A program made the position numbers and the translations under genes. This document shows positions 43,683 through 52,293 of a stretch of DNA of 64,000 bases, in pieces (position 1 is the stretch's first letter; the number at the start of each line of letters is the position of its first letter). The notes beneath the pieces were generated by a model. It was not told where the DNA came from. It saw only the letters and a program-made list of their open reading frames with translations, and ran no database searches. The stretch is from Kumtagia sp963839725 (GTDB lineage: Bacteria; Pseudomonadota; Alphaproteobacteria; Rhizobiales; Rhizobiaceae), in assembly GCA_963839725.1 (NCBI GenBank), contig CAWIWT010000033.1, positions 146,799-210,798 on the forward strand, in the 5' to 3' direction.

Positions 43683-44572
43683 CCGTGCCGATTGTCAGAA
43701 CCGTCGCCGACCTTCGTGCGATGGTGAGGCAGTGGCGCTGCGAAGGCGCCAGCGTTGCGGTCGTGCCGACGATGGGCGCGCTGCATGAAGGGCATCTCAG
43801 CCTGGTGCGAGTTGCGCTCGAAAAGGCCGACCGGGTGATCGTGACCCTGTTCGTCAATCCAAAGCAGTTCGACAGCGCGGCAGACCTCGCCGCCTATCCG
43901 CGCACCGAGAACGAGGATGCGGCCAAGCTCGCGCCGCTTGGTGCACACTTGCTCTACGCACCGGACGCGGCCGAGATATACCCGGACGGTTTCGCCACCA
44001 CGATTTCGGTGGACGGCGTCAGCGGCGGTATGTGCGGCGCGTTCCGGCCCGGCCATTTCGACGGCGTGGCGACCGTCGTCGCCAAGCTATTCCTGCAAAC
44101 CAGCGCCGATATGGCTTTCTTTGGCGAGAAGGATTTCCAGCAGCTTCATGTGGTGCGGCGCATCGCGCGGGATCTGGACATTCCAATCACCGTCGTCGGC
44201 TGCTCGACGGTGCGCGAGGCCGACGGTTTGGCCCTGTCGTCGCGAAATGTCCGTCTTACGCCGCCCGAGCGACAAGCCGCACCGAAACTGGCATCGGCAC
44301 TGCTCGACGCGGCGGAGCAACTCGCGCGCGGCGCGCCGGTTAAACCAACGCTTGCCGGAGCGCGCGAGGCGATCCTTTCCGCCGGCTACGCGCAAGTCGA
44401 ATATCTGGAACTGCGGGCGGAGGAGGATTTGCGGGCGCTGCACGACCTCGATCGGCCTGCGCGTCTGCTCGTGGCGGCATGGCTTGGTGCGACGCGGCTG
44501 ATCGACAATGTCAAGGTCTTGCCCCGGCAGAGCGAAACCCTGGCCACTGCGGCGCTTAAGCTCGTTCCGTGA
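43679..44572 (+). CDS. panC: Pantothenate synthetase
   Basis: A 297-residue ligase joining pantoate and beta-alanine. It shows VPTMGALHEGHLSLVRVALE (HxGH nucleotide motif), TLFVNPKQFDSAADLAAYPR, FFGEKDFQQLHVVRRI and ALSSRNVRLTPPERQAA. It is coupled to panB through an ATGA overlap. Confidence 0.95.
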   Translation: MTVPIVRTVADLRAMVRQWRCEGASVAVVPTMGALHEGHLSLVRVALEKADRVIVTLFVNPKQFDSAADLAAYPRTENEDAAKLAPLGAHLLYAPDAAEIYPDGFATTISVDGVSGGMCGAFRPGHFDGVATVVAKLFLQTSADMAFFGEKDFQQLHVVRRIARDLDIPITVVGCSTVREADGLALSSRNVRLTPPERQAAPKLASALLDAAEQLARGAPVKPTLAGAREAILSAGYAQVEYLELRAEEDLRALHDLDRPARLLVAAWLGATRLIDNVKVLPRQSETLATAALKLVP

Positions 44573-44583
44573 TTGGGAATGAA

Positions 44584-44925
44584 CTACTCAGCATGCGCCT
44601 GAACTGCGCCTAAAATCCCAAAGTACGTTTCCGGCCGATGGCCCATTCGATACTGCCCCGCCTTGGCGACTTCGGTGACGCGCTGGCCGAGTTTGCTTTC
44701 AAGTGGCGGCGACCACGGCACGAGGTGGGAGCCGATGCCGTTGTCGATCATCGCGAAGCGGCCAGACGTGAGTGTGAGGCGTCGACCGGCGAATGCTGCT
44801 TCGAGCGTTGCAGCTTTTGAGGAGGGGCTTGCCGACGTCGCACATGTCGTCGATATGCAGGTCGATAAGTTCGCCGAAGGTCTTGAGACGCGAAATTCGG
44901 GATTCGCTCGGTGCCGCAATCGACT
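44584..44925 (-). pseudogene. Chimeric relic of mobile genes: integrase N-terminal piece joined to DUF3363 relaxase end
   Basis: Reading leftward, ESRISRLKTFGELIDLHIDD followed by MCDVGKP resembles the N-terminal domain of rhizobial tyrosine integrases. A frame change then leads to LTSGRFAMIDNGIGSHLVPW followed by SPPLESKLGQ, which matches the C-terminal end of DUF3363 relaxase-like proteins and runs to a stop at 44584. Neither piece can function. It marks a deleted mobile element between panC and dusA. Confidence 0.45.
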
Positions 44926-45027
44926 TGTCGCTCGGCGTCGGTTGTCGAAAAGTGGCGAAAAGCGTCGCGTTGTGGCGTACATTCGTGTGCACTCGGCACG
45001 ATCTAACGAATTGAGACTGTTAAAAAA

Positions 45028-46020
45028 ATGAAGCAATATCAAACACATAGAGTGGCCGTCGCGCCGATGATGGATTGGACGGACCGTCATTGCCGTTTTT
45101 TCCACCGTCAGTTCACCGCGCATTCGTTGCTCTATACCGAGATGATCGTTGCCGATGCGGCAATCCATGGCGACCGTGCACGACTGCTTGGCTTCAATGC
45201 TGCCGAGCATCCCGTTGCGCTGCAGCTCGGCGGCTCCGACGCTGCGAAAGTCGCCGAGGCCGCGCGTATCGGCGAGTTTTTCGGCTATGACGAGGTCAAT
45301 CTCAACTGCGGATGTCCATCGGATCGCGTTCAGTCGGGCACATTTGGCGCGTGCCTCATGCGCGCACCCGATCTCGTGGCGTCCTGTGTGGCGGCAATGA
45401 AGGCCGCAGTTGCCATACCGGTCACGGTGAAGTGCCGGATCGGCGTCGATGATCAGGACACTGAAGTCGCGCTCAACGATCTCGCCGACCGCGTCTTTGC
45501 GGAAGGCGCGGACGCGCTGTGGGTCCACGCCCGCAAAGCCTGGCTAGAGGGCCTCAGCCCGCGCGAAAATCGCGACATTCCGCCGCTCGACTACGAGCGT
45601 GTCTATCGGTTGAAGCAGCGGTTGCCGGAGAAATTCATCGGCATCAATGGTGGCATCCAGACTGTGGAGGAGGGGGCCGAACATCTGCGCCATGTCGATG
45701 GCGTCATGTTTGGCCGTGCAGCTTATCACACGCCGGCAATGCTGGATGGTGCTGATGCGCTGCTCGGGCAAGGCTCGACGCTGACCGATATCTCCGTGCT
45801 GCTCGAAACCATGGCCGCCTATGTGGACGATCACATTGCGCGAGGTGGACGCCTGTCTCACATTGCGCGTCATATGGTTGGCTTGTTTCATGGCCGGCCC
45901 GGCGCCCGCCGCTTCCGCCAGATCTTATCTACGGATGCCAACAAACCTGGCGCAGATTTGAGTGTGCTCCGCTACGCATTTGCGGCAGTGGAAGCCGGCG
46001 AGACCTCGGAGGCCGCATAG
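45028..46020 (+). CDS. dusA: tRNA-dihydrouridine(20/20a) synthase
   Basis: A 330-residue FMN enzyme. It begins HRVAVAPMMDWTDRHCRFF, has VNLNCGCPSDRVQSGTFGAC (the catalytic Cys is in GACLM), the FMN/tRNA segment VTVKCRIGVDD and HARKAWLEGLSPRENR, and FIGINGGIQT, all typical of DusA. The length is normal. It is monocistronic as far as visible. Confidence 0.93.
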   Translation: MKQYQTHRVAVAPMMDWTDRHCRFFHRQFTAHSLLYTEMIVADAAIHGDRARLLGFNAAEHPVALQLGGSDAAKVAEAARIGEFFGYDEVNLNCGCPSDRVQSGTFGACLMRAPDLVASCVAAMKAAVAIPVTVKCRIGVDDQDTEVALNDLADRVFAEGADALWVHARKAWLEGLSPRENRDIPPLDYERVYRLKQRLPEKFIGINGGIQTVEEGAEHLRHVDGVMFGRAAYHTPAMLDGADALLGQGSTLTDISVLLETMAAYVDDHIARGGRLSHIARHMVGLFHGRPGARRFRQILSTDANKPGADLSVLRYAFAAVEAGETSEAA

Positions 46021-46026
46021 CCCCGC

Positions 46027-46289
46027 TAGAGCAAGGTGAGATTAGGGTCGGTCAGTTTCTGTTTCACGGGCGGCGAGGCGATCCGCACAGAGGGGGTCGC
46101 GAAGGCCGTAGCTGGGCTACGACCGAGCGGGCCGCCCGCCGTCCGGAAACCCGAAGGGCCGGGCCGGTTTGGGCCAAATCCTTCGGCTTTTGCCTTGGCC
46201 GTACCAATAAATACGACCGCGGCAAAATCCTCGCCCTTGGCCCAAACCATCGCCGGCAGAACGATCGAACCTAATCTCATCTTGCTCTA
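46027..46289. repeat. MITE-like element, 263 bp, with 27-bp terminal inverted repeats
   Basis: The left end TAGAGCAAGGTGAGATTAGG (46027 on) and the complement of the right end TAGAGCAAGATGAGATTAGG (from 46289) form 27-bp inverted repeats with three mismatches, continuing into TCGRTC. No coding capacity is apparent inside. Both ends start with TA, which would suit a TA-targeting transposon family. A RIME repeat begins at its right end. Confidence 0.65.
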
Positions 46290-46387
46290 CAGCGCCGCGC
46301 GTCCTTTCGGACGCGCAAAGGACGCTATATCTCTTTGAAACTGCGCATCGTGCTTTCCGAAATCGATTTCCGATTTTCGGGCCGATG
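46288..46387. repeat. RIME-type rhizobial intergenic repeat, copy 2
   Basis: Similar to 30476-30577: tacagcgccgcgcgtccttt, then cggacgcgcaaaggacgcta, and a second palindrome ccgaaatcgatttccgattttcgg. It abuts the MITE-like element and ends just before the stop of the protease gene at 46393. Confidence 0.75.
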
Positions 46388-46392
46388 CTCGA

Positions 46393-47091
46393 CTAGTCCC
46401 TCAGCGTCAGCCGATCGCCGCGCATATCGAATCCCGACAGCGTCGAGATGAAGGTCATGCCGAGCAGGCTCTGGTCGAGTGCGCCGTCTTCCGCGACCAT
46501 GATGGTCTGGTTGCGGCGGATAATATCGCCGACGGTGATCTCGCTGGCTCGCGCGCGTGCTGCGTTCGCCGTGCCGTTGGCCGTCGAAACCGGAATGTTG
46601 AAAGAGAGCGCGTTGATGTCGAAGCCTGCGCTGCGGGCGTCCTCGGCTGTCAGCACCGTGCTGGTTGCCCCGGTGTCGACGAGGAAATCGATCGGCGCGC
46701 CTTGAACACTGCCGCGTACCTCGAAGTGGCCGCTCGGCCGCTTTTCCATCATGACAGTGGCACGGCCATCCGCATCGGTGATCGAAAGCGGGCTGCCGGG
46801 AATGAGGCCGGCAGTGACCCGGCTCGCGACGTCCTGAAGTTCGTAGCGGTACTGATATCCGGCGACGAGAACCAGGATGATCGCGAGCCACATGGCAACG
46901 CCGCGAAGCGTTGCGCTGACATTGGATCGGGCCAGCACACCGGCGCCGACGACCGCTGCCAATGCGCCAAGAAAAACAAGCCGCCCGAAATCGTCTTCGC
47001 GCAAACCAAGCGCCGTACCGCTCGAATCCTTGAGCAACAGGACAAGCAGGCCTACGCCGAGAATGAGAAAGCCGATGGTCAATCTGTTCAT
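46393..47091 (-). CDS. Retropepsin-like clan AA aspartic protease (TIGR02281 type)
   Basis: A 232-residue membrane protein. The N-terminus holds three hydrophobic segments (LTIGFLILGVGLLVLLL, LVFLGALAAVVGAGVLA, GVAMWLAIILVLVAGY). The C-terminal half is a single retropepsin domain with the catalytic motif FLVDTGATSTVLT and the later SLLGMTFIS segment. One DTG per chain implies action as a dimer, probably facing the periplasm. Its ATG overlaps the stop of the DUF1289 gene by four bases. The physiological substrate is unknown. Confidence 0.82.
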   Translation of the reverse strand: MNRLTIGFLILGVGLLVLLLKDSSGTALGLREDDFGRLVFLGALAAVVGAGVLARSNVSATLRGVAMWLAIILVLVAGYQYRYELQDVASRVTAGLIPGSPLSITDADGRATVMMEKRPSGHFEVRGSVQGAPIDFLVDTGATSTVLTAEDARSAGFDINALSFNIPVSTANGTANAARARASEITVGDIIRRNQTIMVAEDGALDQSLLGMTFISTLSGFDMRGDRLTLRD

Positions 47092-47330
47092 GCGATCACT
47101 CTGCGAGGCCTCTCTCGCGCCATTCGTGTCCGTCGCGTTTCGCGGCGGGGCCGCCTTTCGACAGTCTCGAGCCGGGCGGGCAGAAGCGTCATCGTGGCCC
47201 GCCGCTGCTCGGGCGTCATGTCGATCCATTGCGCGATTTCGTTACGCGTGCGCCCGCAGCCGAAGCAATAGCCCGTCTTCATGTCGATGGAGCAGACGAG
47301 GATGCAGGGCGACTCGATCAAGGTCGGCAA
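47088..47330 (-). CDS. DUF1289-domain protein
   Basis: An 80-residue protein with the four-cysteine DUF1289 signature: ESPCILVCSIDMKTGYCFGC, then GRTRNEIAQWIDMTPEQRR. The cysteines suggest binding of a metal or Fe-S cluster. The C-terminus is very Arg-rich. It is translated just before the aspartic protease gene (ATGA overlap) and diverges from the CobT-like gene. Confidence 0.85.
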   Translation of the reverse strand: MPTLIESPCILVCSIDMKTGYCFGCGRTRNEIAQWIDMTPEQRRATMTLLPARLETVERRPRRETRRTRMARERPRRVIA

Positions 47331-47443
47331 AATTCCATTTGATCTCTACGAAATGGGACAGACCGCGCGCGATTGCAAGCGCGACCTTGTATGCCAGTAA
47401 CGCAGCGCCTATCCCGCACGGATTGACGCATAGGATACATCGC

Positions 47444-48445
47444 ATGAGTTCTCCCTTCGACGACATCCGCGCCCTTTTGCGGCAGCTTCCGGTCCTTGAT
47501 GAGGCTGCCGCCAGCCGCGTCCGAGCAACCTTTGCGGCTGGGGACCGCCGTGCAGGGTCTCTCGGCCGGATTGAGGATATGGCCGTCTGGCTCGCACGCT
47601 GGAGCGGACACGTGCCTACTGTTCAGAGGCCGTTGGTTGCGCTGTTCGCTGGCACGCACGGCGTGGCGGCACGGGGCATATCCGATCTATCCCCGGAGGC
47701 GACCGTGCGGATGGTGGAACTTTGCGCGGCCGGCGGTGCTCCGGTCAACGGCGCCTGCTTAGCGCACGATATTGGGCTGAAGGTTTTCGACCTCGCCCTG
47801 CATTTGCCGACTGGCGACATCACGAAGGAAGCGGCGCTTGATGAGCGCGCCTGCGCCGCGACCATGGCTTTTGGCATGGAGGCGGTTGCCGGGGGAACGG
47901 ACCTGCTCTGCGTCTCCGGGCTTGGCGTCGGCGAGGAAACCGTTGCTGCCGCGATCCTTGCGGCGTTCTGTGGCGGCACTGGGCGCGACTGGACGACGCC
48001 GAGCGCGAGGACGGACGCGGCCATTATCGAACAACGAGCTGCGGTCATCGATCAAGCTCTCGCGCTTCACAAGGCGCATCTCGGCGATCCGCTGGAGGTG
48101 TTGCGCAGGCTTGGCGGCCGGGAGTTCGCGGCGATCGCCGGTGCAATCCTCGCGGCTCGTATGCAGCGCGTGCCGGTGGTACTTGACGGACCGGCCGCGC
48201 TTGCGGTGGCTGCCGTGCTTTACAAACTTGATCCGAGCGCGATCGGCCATTGCCTGCTGGCGCAGCGACCGCTCGGACCAGGTTTCGCCAAGGCGTCCGA
48301 AAGGCTGGAACTCATGCCCCTTCTCGACCTCCAGATTGCGCAAGGGCAAGGGACTGCGGCGGCAATGGCCGCAGGCATGATCAAGGCGGCGGTGCAAATC
48401 GCCGCTACCCTGGCTGAGGCAAACCGAAGTTCAGCAGCGAGTTGA
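47444..48445 (+). CDS. CobT-like nicotinate-nucleotide:dimethylbenzimidazole phosphoribosyltransferase with altered active site
   Basis: A 333-residue protein clearly of the CobT family, which activates the lower ligand of cobalamin: LVALFAGTHGVAARGISDLS, AGGAPVNGACLAHDIGLKVF, PTGDITKEAAL, DPLEVLRRLGGREFAAIAGA. Two segments differ from normal CobT. The GEMGIGNTT motif reads SGLGVGEET, and the C-terminal LGEGTGAA motif reads AQGQGTAAA. The Glu residues implicated in catalysis (E174 and E317 in the Salmonella enzyme) are therefore Gly and Gln. No cob genes or B12 riboswitch are adjacent. It may be a paralogue with changed activity. Confidence 0.8.
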   Translation: MSSPFDDIRALLRQLPVLDEAAASRVRATFAAGDRRAGSLGRIEDMAVWLARWSGHVPTVQRPLVALFAGTHGVAARGISDLSPEATVRMVELCAAGGAPVNGACLAHDIGLKVFDLALHLPTGDITKEAALDERACAATMAFGMEAVAGGTDLLCVSGLGVGEETVAAAILAAFCGGTGRDWTTPSARTDAAIIEQRAAVIDQALALHKAHLGDPLEVLRRLGGREFAAIAGAILAARMQRVPVVLDGPAALAVAAVLYKLDPSAIGHCLLAQRPLGPGFAKASERLELMPLLDLQIAQGQGTAAAMAAGMIKAAVQIAATLAEANRSSAAS

Positions 48446-48446
48446 A

Positions 48447-48629
48447 TTATTCACCGTCCCCGGTGATTAACCACCTCCAACCGCTCCATTTGACCGGGAC
48501 GTCACATATTCCGGCATCGTATGGATGCTGGGTGCAAGCCGGCTTGAAATATCCGGCTGGCGGGGGCGTGGTCTGGCAGGCAGAGAGGCCAAGGAGGACC
48601 AAGGTCGCGCAAGCCAGCTTCAAATGCAT
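48447..48629 (-). CDS. Small lipoprotein of unknown function (60 aa)
   Basis: A signal peptide with a lipobox (LACATLVLLGLSAC) is followed by a short mature part of ~40 residues, beginning QTTPPPAGYFKPACTQHPYD, with two further cysteines that could pair. It is convergent with the CobT-like gene and ends right after it. The ribosome binding site is weak. The family is unknown. Confidence 0.6.
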   Translation of the reverse strand: MHLKLACATLVLLGLSACQTTPPPAGYFKPACTQHPYDAGICDVPVKWSGWRWLITGDGE

Positions 48630-48698
48630 GTTTTTTCAAGATCCCGTTGTACCATCCAGGGTTAGCACGCTGCCCGCTATGCCGCCACGGGGATGCAG

Positions 48699-50217
48699 CT
48701 ACCGTCGACGTCCAACTACCGTGAGCTCACGTGTCGGCATGGCGGGAAGCTCTTCCATGACACGGGCAGCCGGGAAGATCACCAATACCTCCGTTCCCTC
48801 GCGCAGCTTTGAACGGATGTCGAAGGAGCCGCCATGCAGCGAGATCAGGCCTTGGACGATTGGGAGGCCAAGGCCGGTGCCCTGTTCGGCGCTCTTTATG
48901 GCAATGGAGCCTTGGCCAAATGCCGAAAGCACGATCGGGATCTCGTCTTCCGCGATGCCCGGTCCATTGTCCTTGATTGAAACATATTGACCGCCGCCCG
49001 CGGTCCAGCCGACGCGCACACGGATTTCGCCGCCGATCGTGGTGAACTTCACCGCATTGGACAGAAGATTGAGCGTGATCTGTCGCACCGCGCGCTCGTC
49101 GGCGAAGAGCCGCGGCATGCCATGCTCGAATTCCTCGATAATGCGGAGGTCCTTGCTACGCGCCCTTAGCGTCATCATGTGACAGCATTCTTCGACGAGG
49201 TAGACGAGCGACAGCGGCTCGGCGTTGAGCTGGTAGCGCCCGGCCTCGATGCGCGACAGATCGAGGATCTCATTGATCAATTCGAGCAGATGCTTGCCGG
49301 ACGAATGAATATCGTTGGCGTAGTCGCGATATGTCATGTTGGCCATAGGGCCGAGCACCTCATTGCCCATGACTTCCGAGAAGCCAAGAATGGCGTTTAA
49401 GCGGTGTGCGCAATTCGTGGCTCATCGACGCGAGGAAGCGCGACTTTGCAAGGTTTGCCTCCTCGGCACGACGGCGGGCTTCGTCAGACATTGCCTTTGC
49501 GGTTTCCAGTTCGGCAATCAGCGCGTCCTTCTCCGTGCGGAAGGAGAGCAGCATCAACGACGATCGGTGAATTGCACCGGAAACGTAGGTGAAGAACACC
49601 AGCCCCAATAGCAGCAGTACCGTCATGACAAGTTGGATCGGCTCGGCCAGGTTGGCTTCTCGAAACGCAAAAACCAGTACCGGTAGGGCAAATGTGGCGA
49701 TTAATGCGCCTCGAAGCGATGAGGCCACCAGAGCCGTTGCCGCGACAGCAAGCAGGAGCAGTACTGCCTTGATAACCGGGAACTGATCGATGCCACATTC
49801 GCCGCATTTTAGCGTGACGAAGTAGACCCACCCGATGCTCGAAATGAGATGCCCTATGAGGAAAGCGTATGTCGTCCACGTGACGTCGATATCGTCCACG
49901 ACCTTGGTGTCGATGTGCCACGCGATGAACGCCAGTATTGCGTAACAAGTGATGGTAATCAGCGCCCAAACCGCCACCGACGTATCCATGCCCGTGAAGA
50001 ATCCAGCTGCGGCGATGGCGATCACAAGAAGCGGAACTGCGGTTGCCCCCTGGATTGTCGAACGGGCGTGCAGCTTCAAAAGCTCGCGGTCGAAAGCGAT
50101 ATTGCCGGGCTGCTGCGCAAGGGTATTGCGGGCGCGGCGAACAGCTTTGGCCACATCGCTGTTGCGATGTGGCTTTCTGCGATCCACAATGTTCTTGTCC
50201 GCGGTCGTAAACAGCAT
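48699..50217 (-). pseudogene. Membrane-bound sensor histidine kinase, one +1 frameshift after the H-box
   Basis: The N-terminal part (50217 leftward) has about six membrane helices (LLVIAIAAAGFFTGMD, ITCYAILAFIAWHI and others), a short coiled coil (EKDALIAELETAKAMSDEAR) and the H-box SMSHELRTPL. The frame then shifts at 49396-49398 (CTTAAACGCC for expected CTTAACGCC). The rest continues in another frame: EVMGNEVLGPM, LLELINEILDLSRIEAGRYQ, N-box LNLLSNAVKFT and G-boxes KDNGPGIAEDEIP and GTGLGLPIVQGL. Removing one base gives a full 505-residue kinase. As read, two separate fragments would be made. Partner regulator not visible. Confidence 0.85.
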
Positions 50218-50302
50218 CAGCAGGGTGGCCGGTCTGTCCGTTCTGGGGCTTCAATCGAGTTTCTAAAGTCTAGTCGAAATTGATTAATGGACAGTTCGCC
50301 GA

Positions 50303-50959
50303 ATGAGCCGCATGACGCGAACCGCGTACGCTAAGCAACCTAGAGATGCAGGTCCTCGGAGCTTTCTGCGTAAGTTGCTAGATCTGCTGTTAGCCATTGT
50401 AATCCTTGCGCTAATCGCCCTTGTCGCGGTGCGGATCGATAAGGTCGAGACGCGTCAACAGGTGGGTTCGGCGGTCATCAACGACGGCGATACGATCACC
50501 ATCAACGGTGAGAGAATTCGCTTGCGCGGTATTGACGCGCCTGAACTTAATCAGACCTGTACACTAAAGGGAGCCAACTATACTTGTGGGCGAAAAGCGC
50601 GCGCTGCGCTGCGCGCTTTGATCGGCGGACGAGCCGTCGATTGCAGGGGGTGGGAGCGCGACCGATATGGCCGCCTGCTCGCTGTTTGCTCTGCCGGTTC
50701 GACCAACCTCAACAGCCATCTGGTCGCCGAAGGTTGGGCTGTCGCGTTTGGCGATTTTCAGGCGGAAGAGTTTGCTGCTCGCAAGGCGGCGCGCGGGATG
50801 TGGGCGGGCGAGTTTGACCGGCCGAGGCAATGGCGAGACACGCATGGCAGTCTCACCGAGATCGATCACGATGCAGCTGGCAAGCTTTACAACTGGCTGC
50901 GGCAGATCCTTCACTTCGGCTCACATCATGCGTATGATCGATCGACGGAGGAGCCATGA
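50303..50959 (+). CDS. Membrane-anchored thermonuclease (SNase) family protein
   Basis: A 218-residue protein with one N-terminal membrane helix (LLDLLLAIVILALIALVAV) and a staphylococcal-nuclease-like domain: VINDGDTITINGERIRLRGI, DAPELNQTC, and a CRGWERDRYGRLLAVC segment with the active-site arginine region. Cysteine pairs may form disulfides in the periplasm. Its stop overlaps the GST start (ATGA). The start may be 50303 or 50312. Confidence 0.82.
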   Translation: MSRMTRTAYAKQPRDAGPRSFLRKLLDLLLAIVILALIALVAVRIDKVETRQQVGSAVINDGDTITINGERIRLRGIDAPELNQTCTLKGANYTCGRKARAALRALIGGRAVDCRGWERDRYGRLLAVCSAGSTNLNSHLVAEGWAVAFGDFQAEEFAARKAARGMWAGEFDRPRQWRDTHGSLTEIDHDAAGKLYNWLRQILHFGSHHAYDRSTEEP

Positions 50960-51567
50960 AACTCTTTGACGGCGGGCGGGCGCCGAACCCGCGCCGCGTG
51001 CGCATCTTCCTGGCTGAGAAGGGGATCGAGGTTCCGCTCATTCAGATCGATATGGGCGCGATGGGCCAAAGATCGGAAGAAGTAACCAAGCGCAATCCGC
51101 TGCAGCGGCTGCCGGTTTTGGAACTCGACGATGGCACCGTGCTCACCGAAACGGTGGCGATCTGCCGCTATTTCGAGGAGCTGCACCCTGAGCCGGCCCT
51201 CTTCGGTCGTGGTGCGCTCGGAAAAGCCACGGTCGAGATGTGGCAGCGGCGCATGGAGTTCAACCTGTTCCTGCCCGTCGCCCAGGCGTTCCGCCATACA
51301 CATCCGGCAATGAAGGAGTGGGAGGTTCCGCAGATTGCCGAGTGGGGCGAAGCAAACCGTCCTAAGGCACTGGATTTTCTGCGTATTCTTGATTTGCATT
51401 TTGCTGCGAGTGCATTCGCCGCCGGCGACGAGTTCAGCATCGCCGACATTACCGGGCTGGTTGCGGTTGATTTCATGAAGCCGGCGCGCATTGCCATACC
51501 GGATGAGCTGACACATTTGTTGCGCTGGCATCGCGACGTGAAGGCTCGGCCAAGCGCCACGGCCTGA
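50956..51567 (+). CDS. Glutathione S-transferase family protein
   Basis: A 203-residue GST. The thioredoxin-like N-terminal domain runs MKLFDGGRAPNPRRVRIFLA, with NPLQRLPVLELDDGTVLTET (cis-Pro and glutathione-binding Glu-Thr). The helical C-terminal domain ends FSIADITGLVAVDFMKPARI. Coupled to the nuclease gene by ATGA and followed two bases later by a UDG-family gene. The substrate is not predictable. Confidence 0.88.
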   Translation: MKLFDGGRAPNPRRVRIFLAEKGIEVPLIQIDMGAMGQRSEEVTKRNPLQRLPVLELDDGTVLTETVAICRYFEELHPEPALFGRGALGKATVEMWQRRMEFNLFLPVAQAFRHTHPAMKEWEVPQIAEWGEANRPKALDFLRILDLHFAASAFAAGDEFSIADITGLVAVDFMKPARIAIPDELTHLLRWHRDVKARPSATA

Positions 51568-51568
51568 C

Positions 51569-52183
51569 TTGAACACCGAACTCCAAAACCTCGCGACCCG
51601 CATTCGCGCCTGTCGCATCTGTGTTGAAAGCCCGATCGGCGCACCGATGCCGCACGAACCGCGCCCGGTGGTCGTGCCGTCATCAACGGCGCGGATTCTG
51701 ATCGCGGGGCAGGCGCCGGGTACCAAGGTCCACGCCAGCGGCATTCCCTTCGATGACGCTTCCGGCGACCGCCTGCGCGACTGGCTGGGGGTGTCGCGCG
51801 ATGAATTCTACGATCCGGAAAAATTCGCCATGGCGGCAATGGGGTTTTGCTTTCCGGGCCAAGATTCTCGTGGCGCCGACCTGCCGCCGCGTCGGGAGTG
51901 CGCACCGGCGTGGCGTAAGCACCTCATGGATTTGATGCCGCAGATCGATCTGGTGCTGGTCATCGGTATTTACGCCCAGAATTGGCATCTCAGCGGGAGG
52001 CGAGGGCTTTCGCTGACCGAAACGGTGATGCGCTGGCACGAAGTCTTCGTTATGTCCTCGTCGCCAAAAGTCCTTCCGCTGCCACATCCATCCTGGCGCA
52101 ATACCAGCTGGATCAGGCGCAATCCGTGGTTCGAAACAGAATTGCTCCCACGGCTGAAGATGGAAATCAGAATGCGCCTTTGA
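51569..52183 (+). CDS. Uracil-DNA-glycosylase-family protein
   Basis: A 204-residue protein of the UDG superfamily. Conserved parts are ARIRACRICVESPIGAPMPH-like N-terminus with two cysteines, ILIAGQAPGTKVHASGIPFD, DASGDRLRDWLG, VIGIYAQNWH and the late motif LPLPHPSWRNTSW. The start is a TTG two bases after the GST stop, suggesting translational coupling. Whether it removes uracil is uncertain; this subgroup is mostly uncharacterised. Confidence 0.8.
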   Translation: MNTELQNLATRIRACRICVESPIGAPMPHEPRPVVVPSSTARILIAGQAPGTKVHASGIPFDDASGDRLRDWLGVSRDEFYDPEKFAMAAMGFCFPGQDSRGADLPPRRECAPAWRKHLMDLMPQIDLVLVIGIYAQNWHLSGRRGLSLTETVMRWHEVFVMSSSPKVLPLPHPSWRNTSWIRRNPWFETELLPRLKMEIRMRL

Positions 52184-52293
52184 TGCGATGGCGCAATCAC
52201 GTTCCATCAGATGGGCGGTGCGCGACAAAATCTTTCTTGTGCGTCGACAAGCGAGTGCTAGTTTGAGAAGAATATTTTTCCCCCGGAGCCGTT

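Noticed and set aside
44584..45528. 314-codon leftward frame overlapping dusA as one real gene
   Set aside because: Most of it is the antisense of dusA; only the last ~70 codons resemble a DUF3363 end, so it is kept as a relic.
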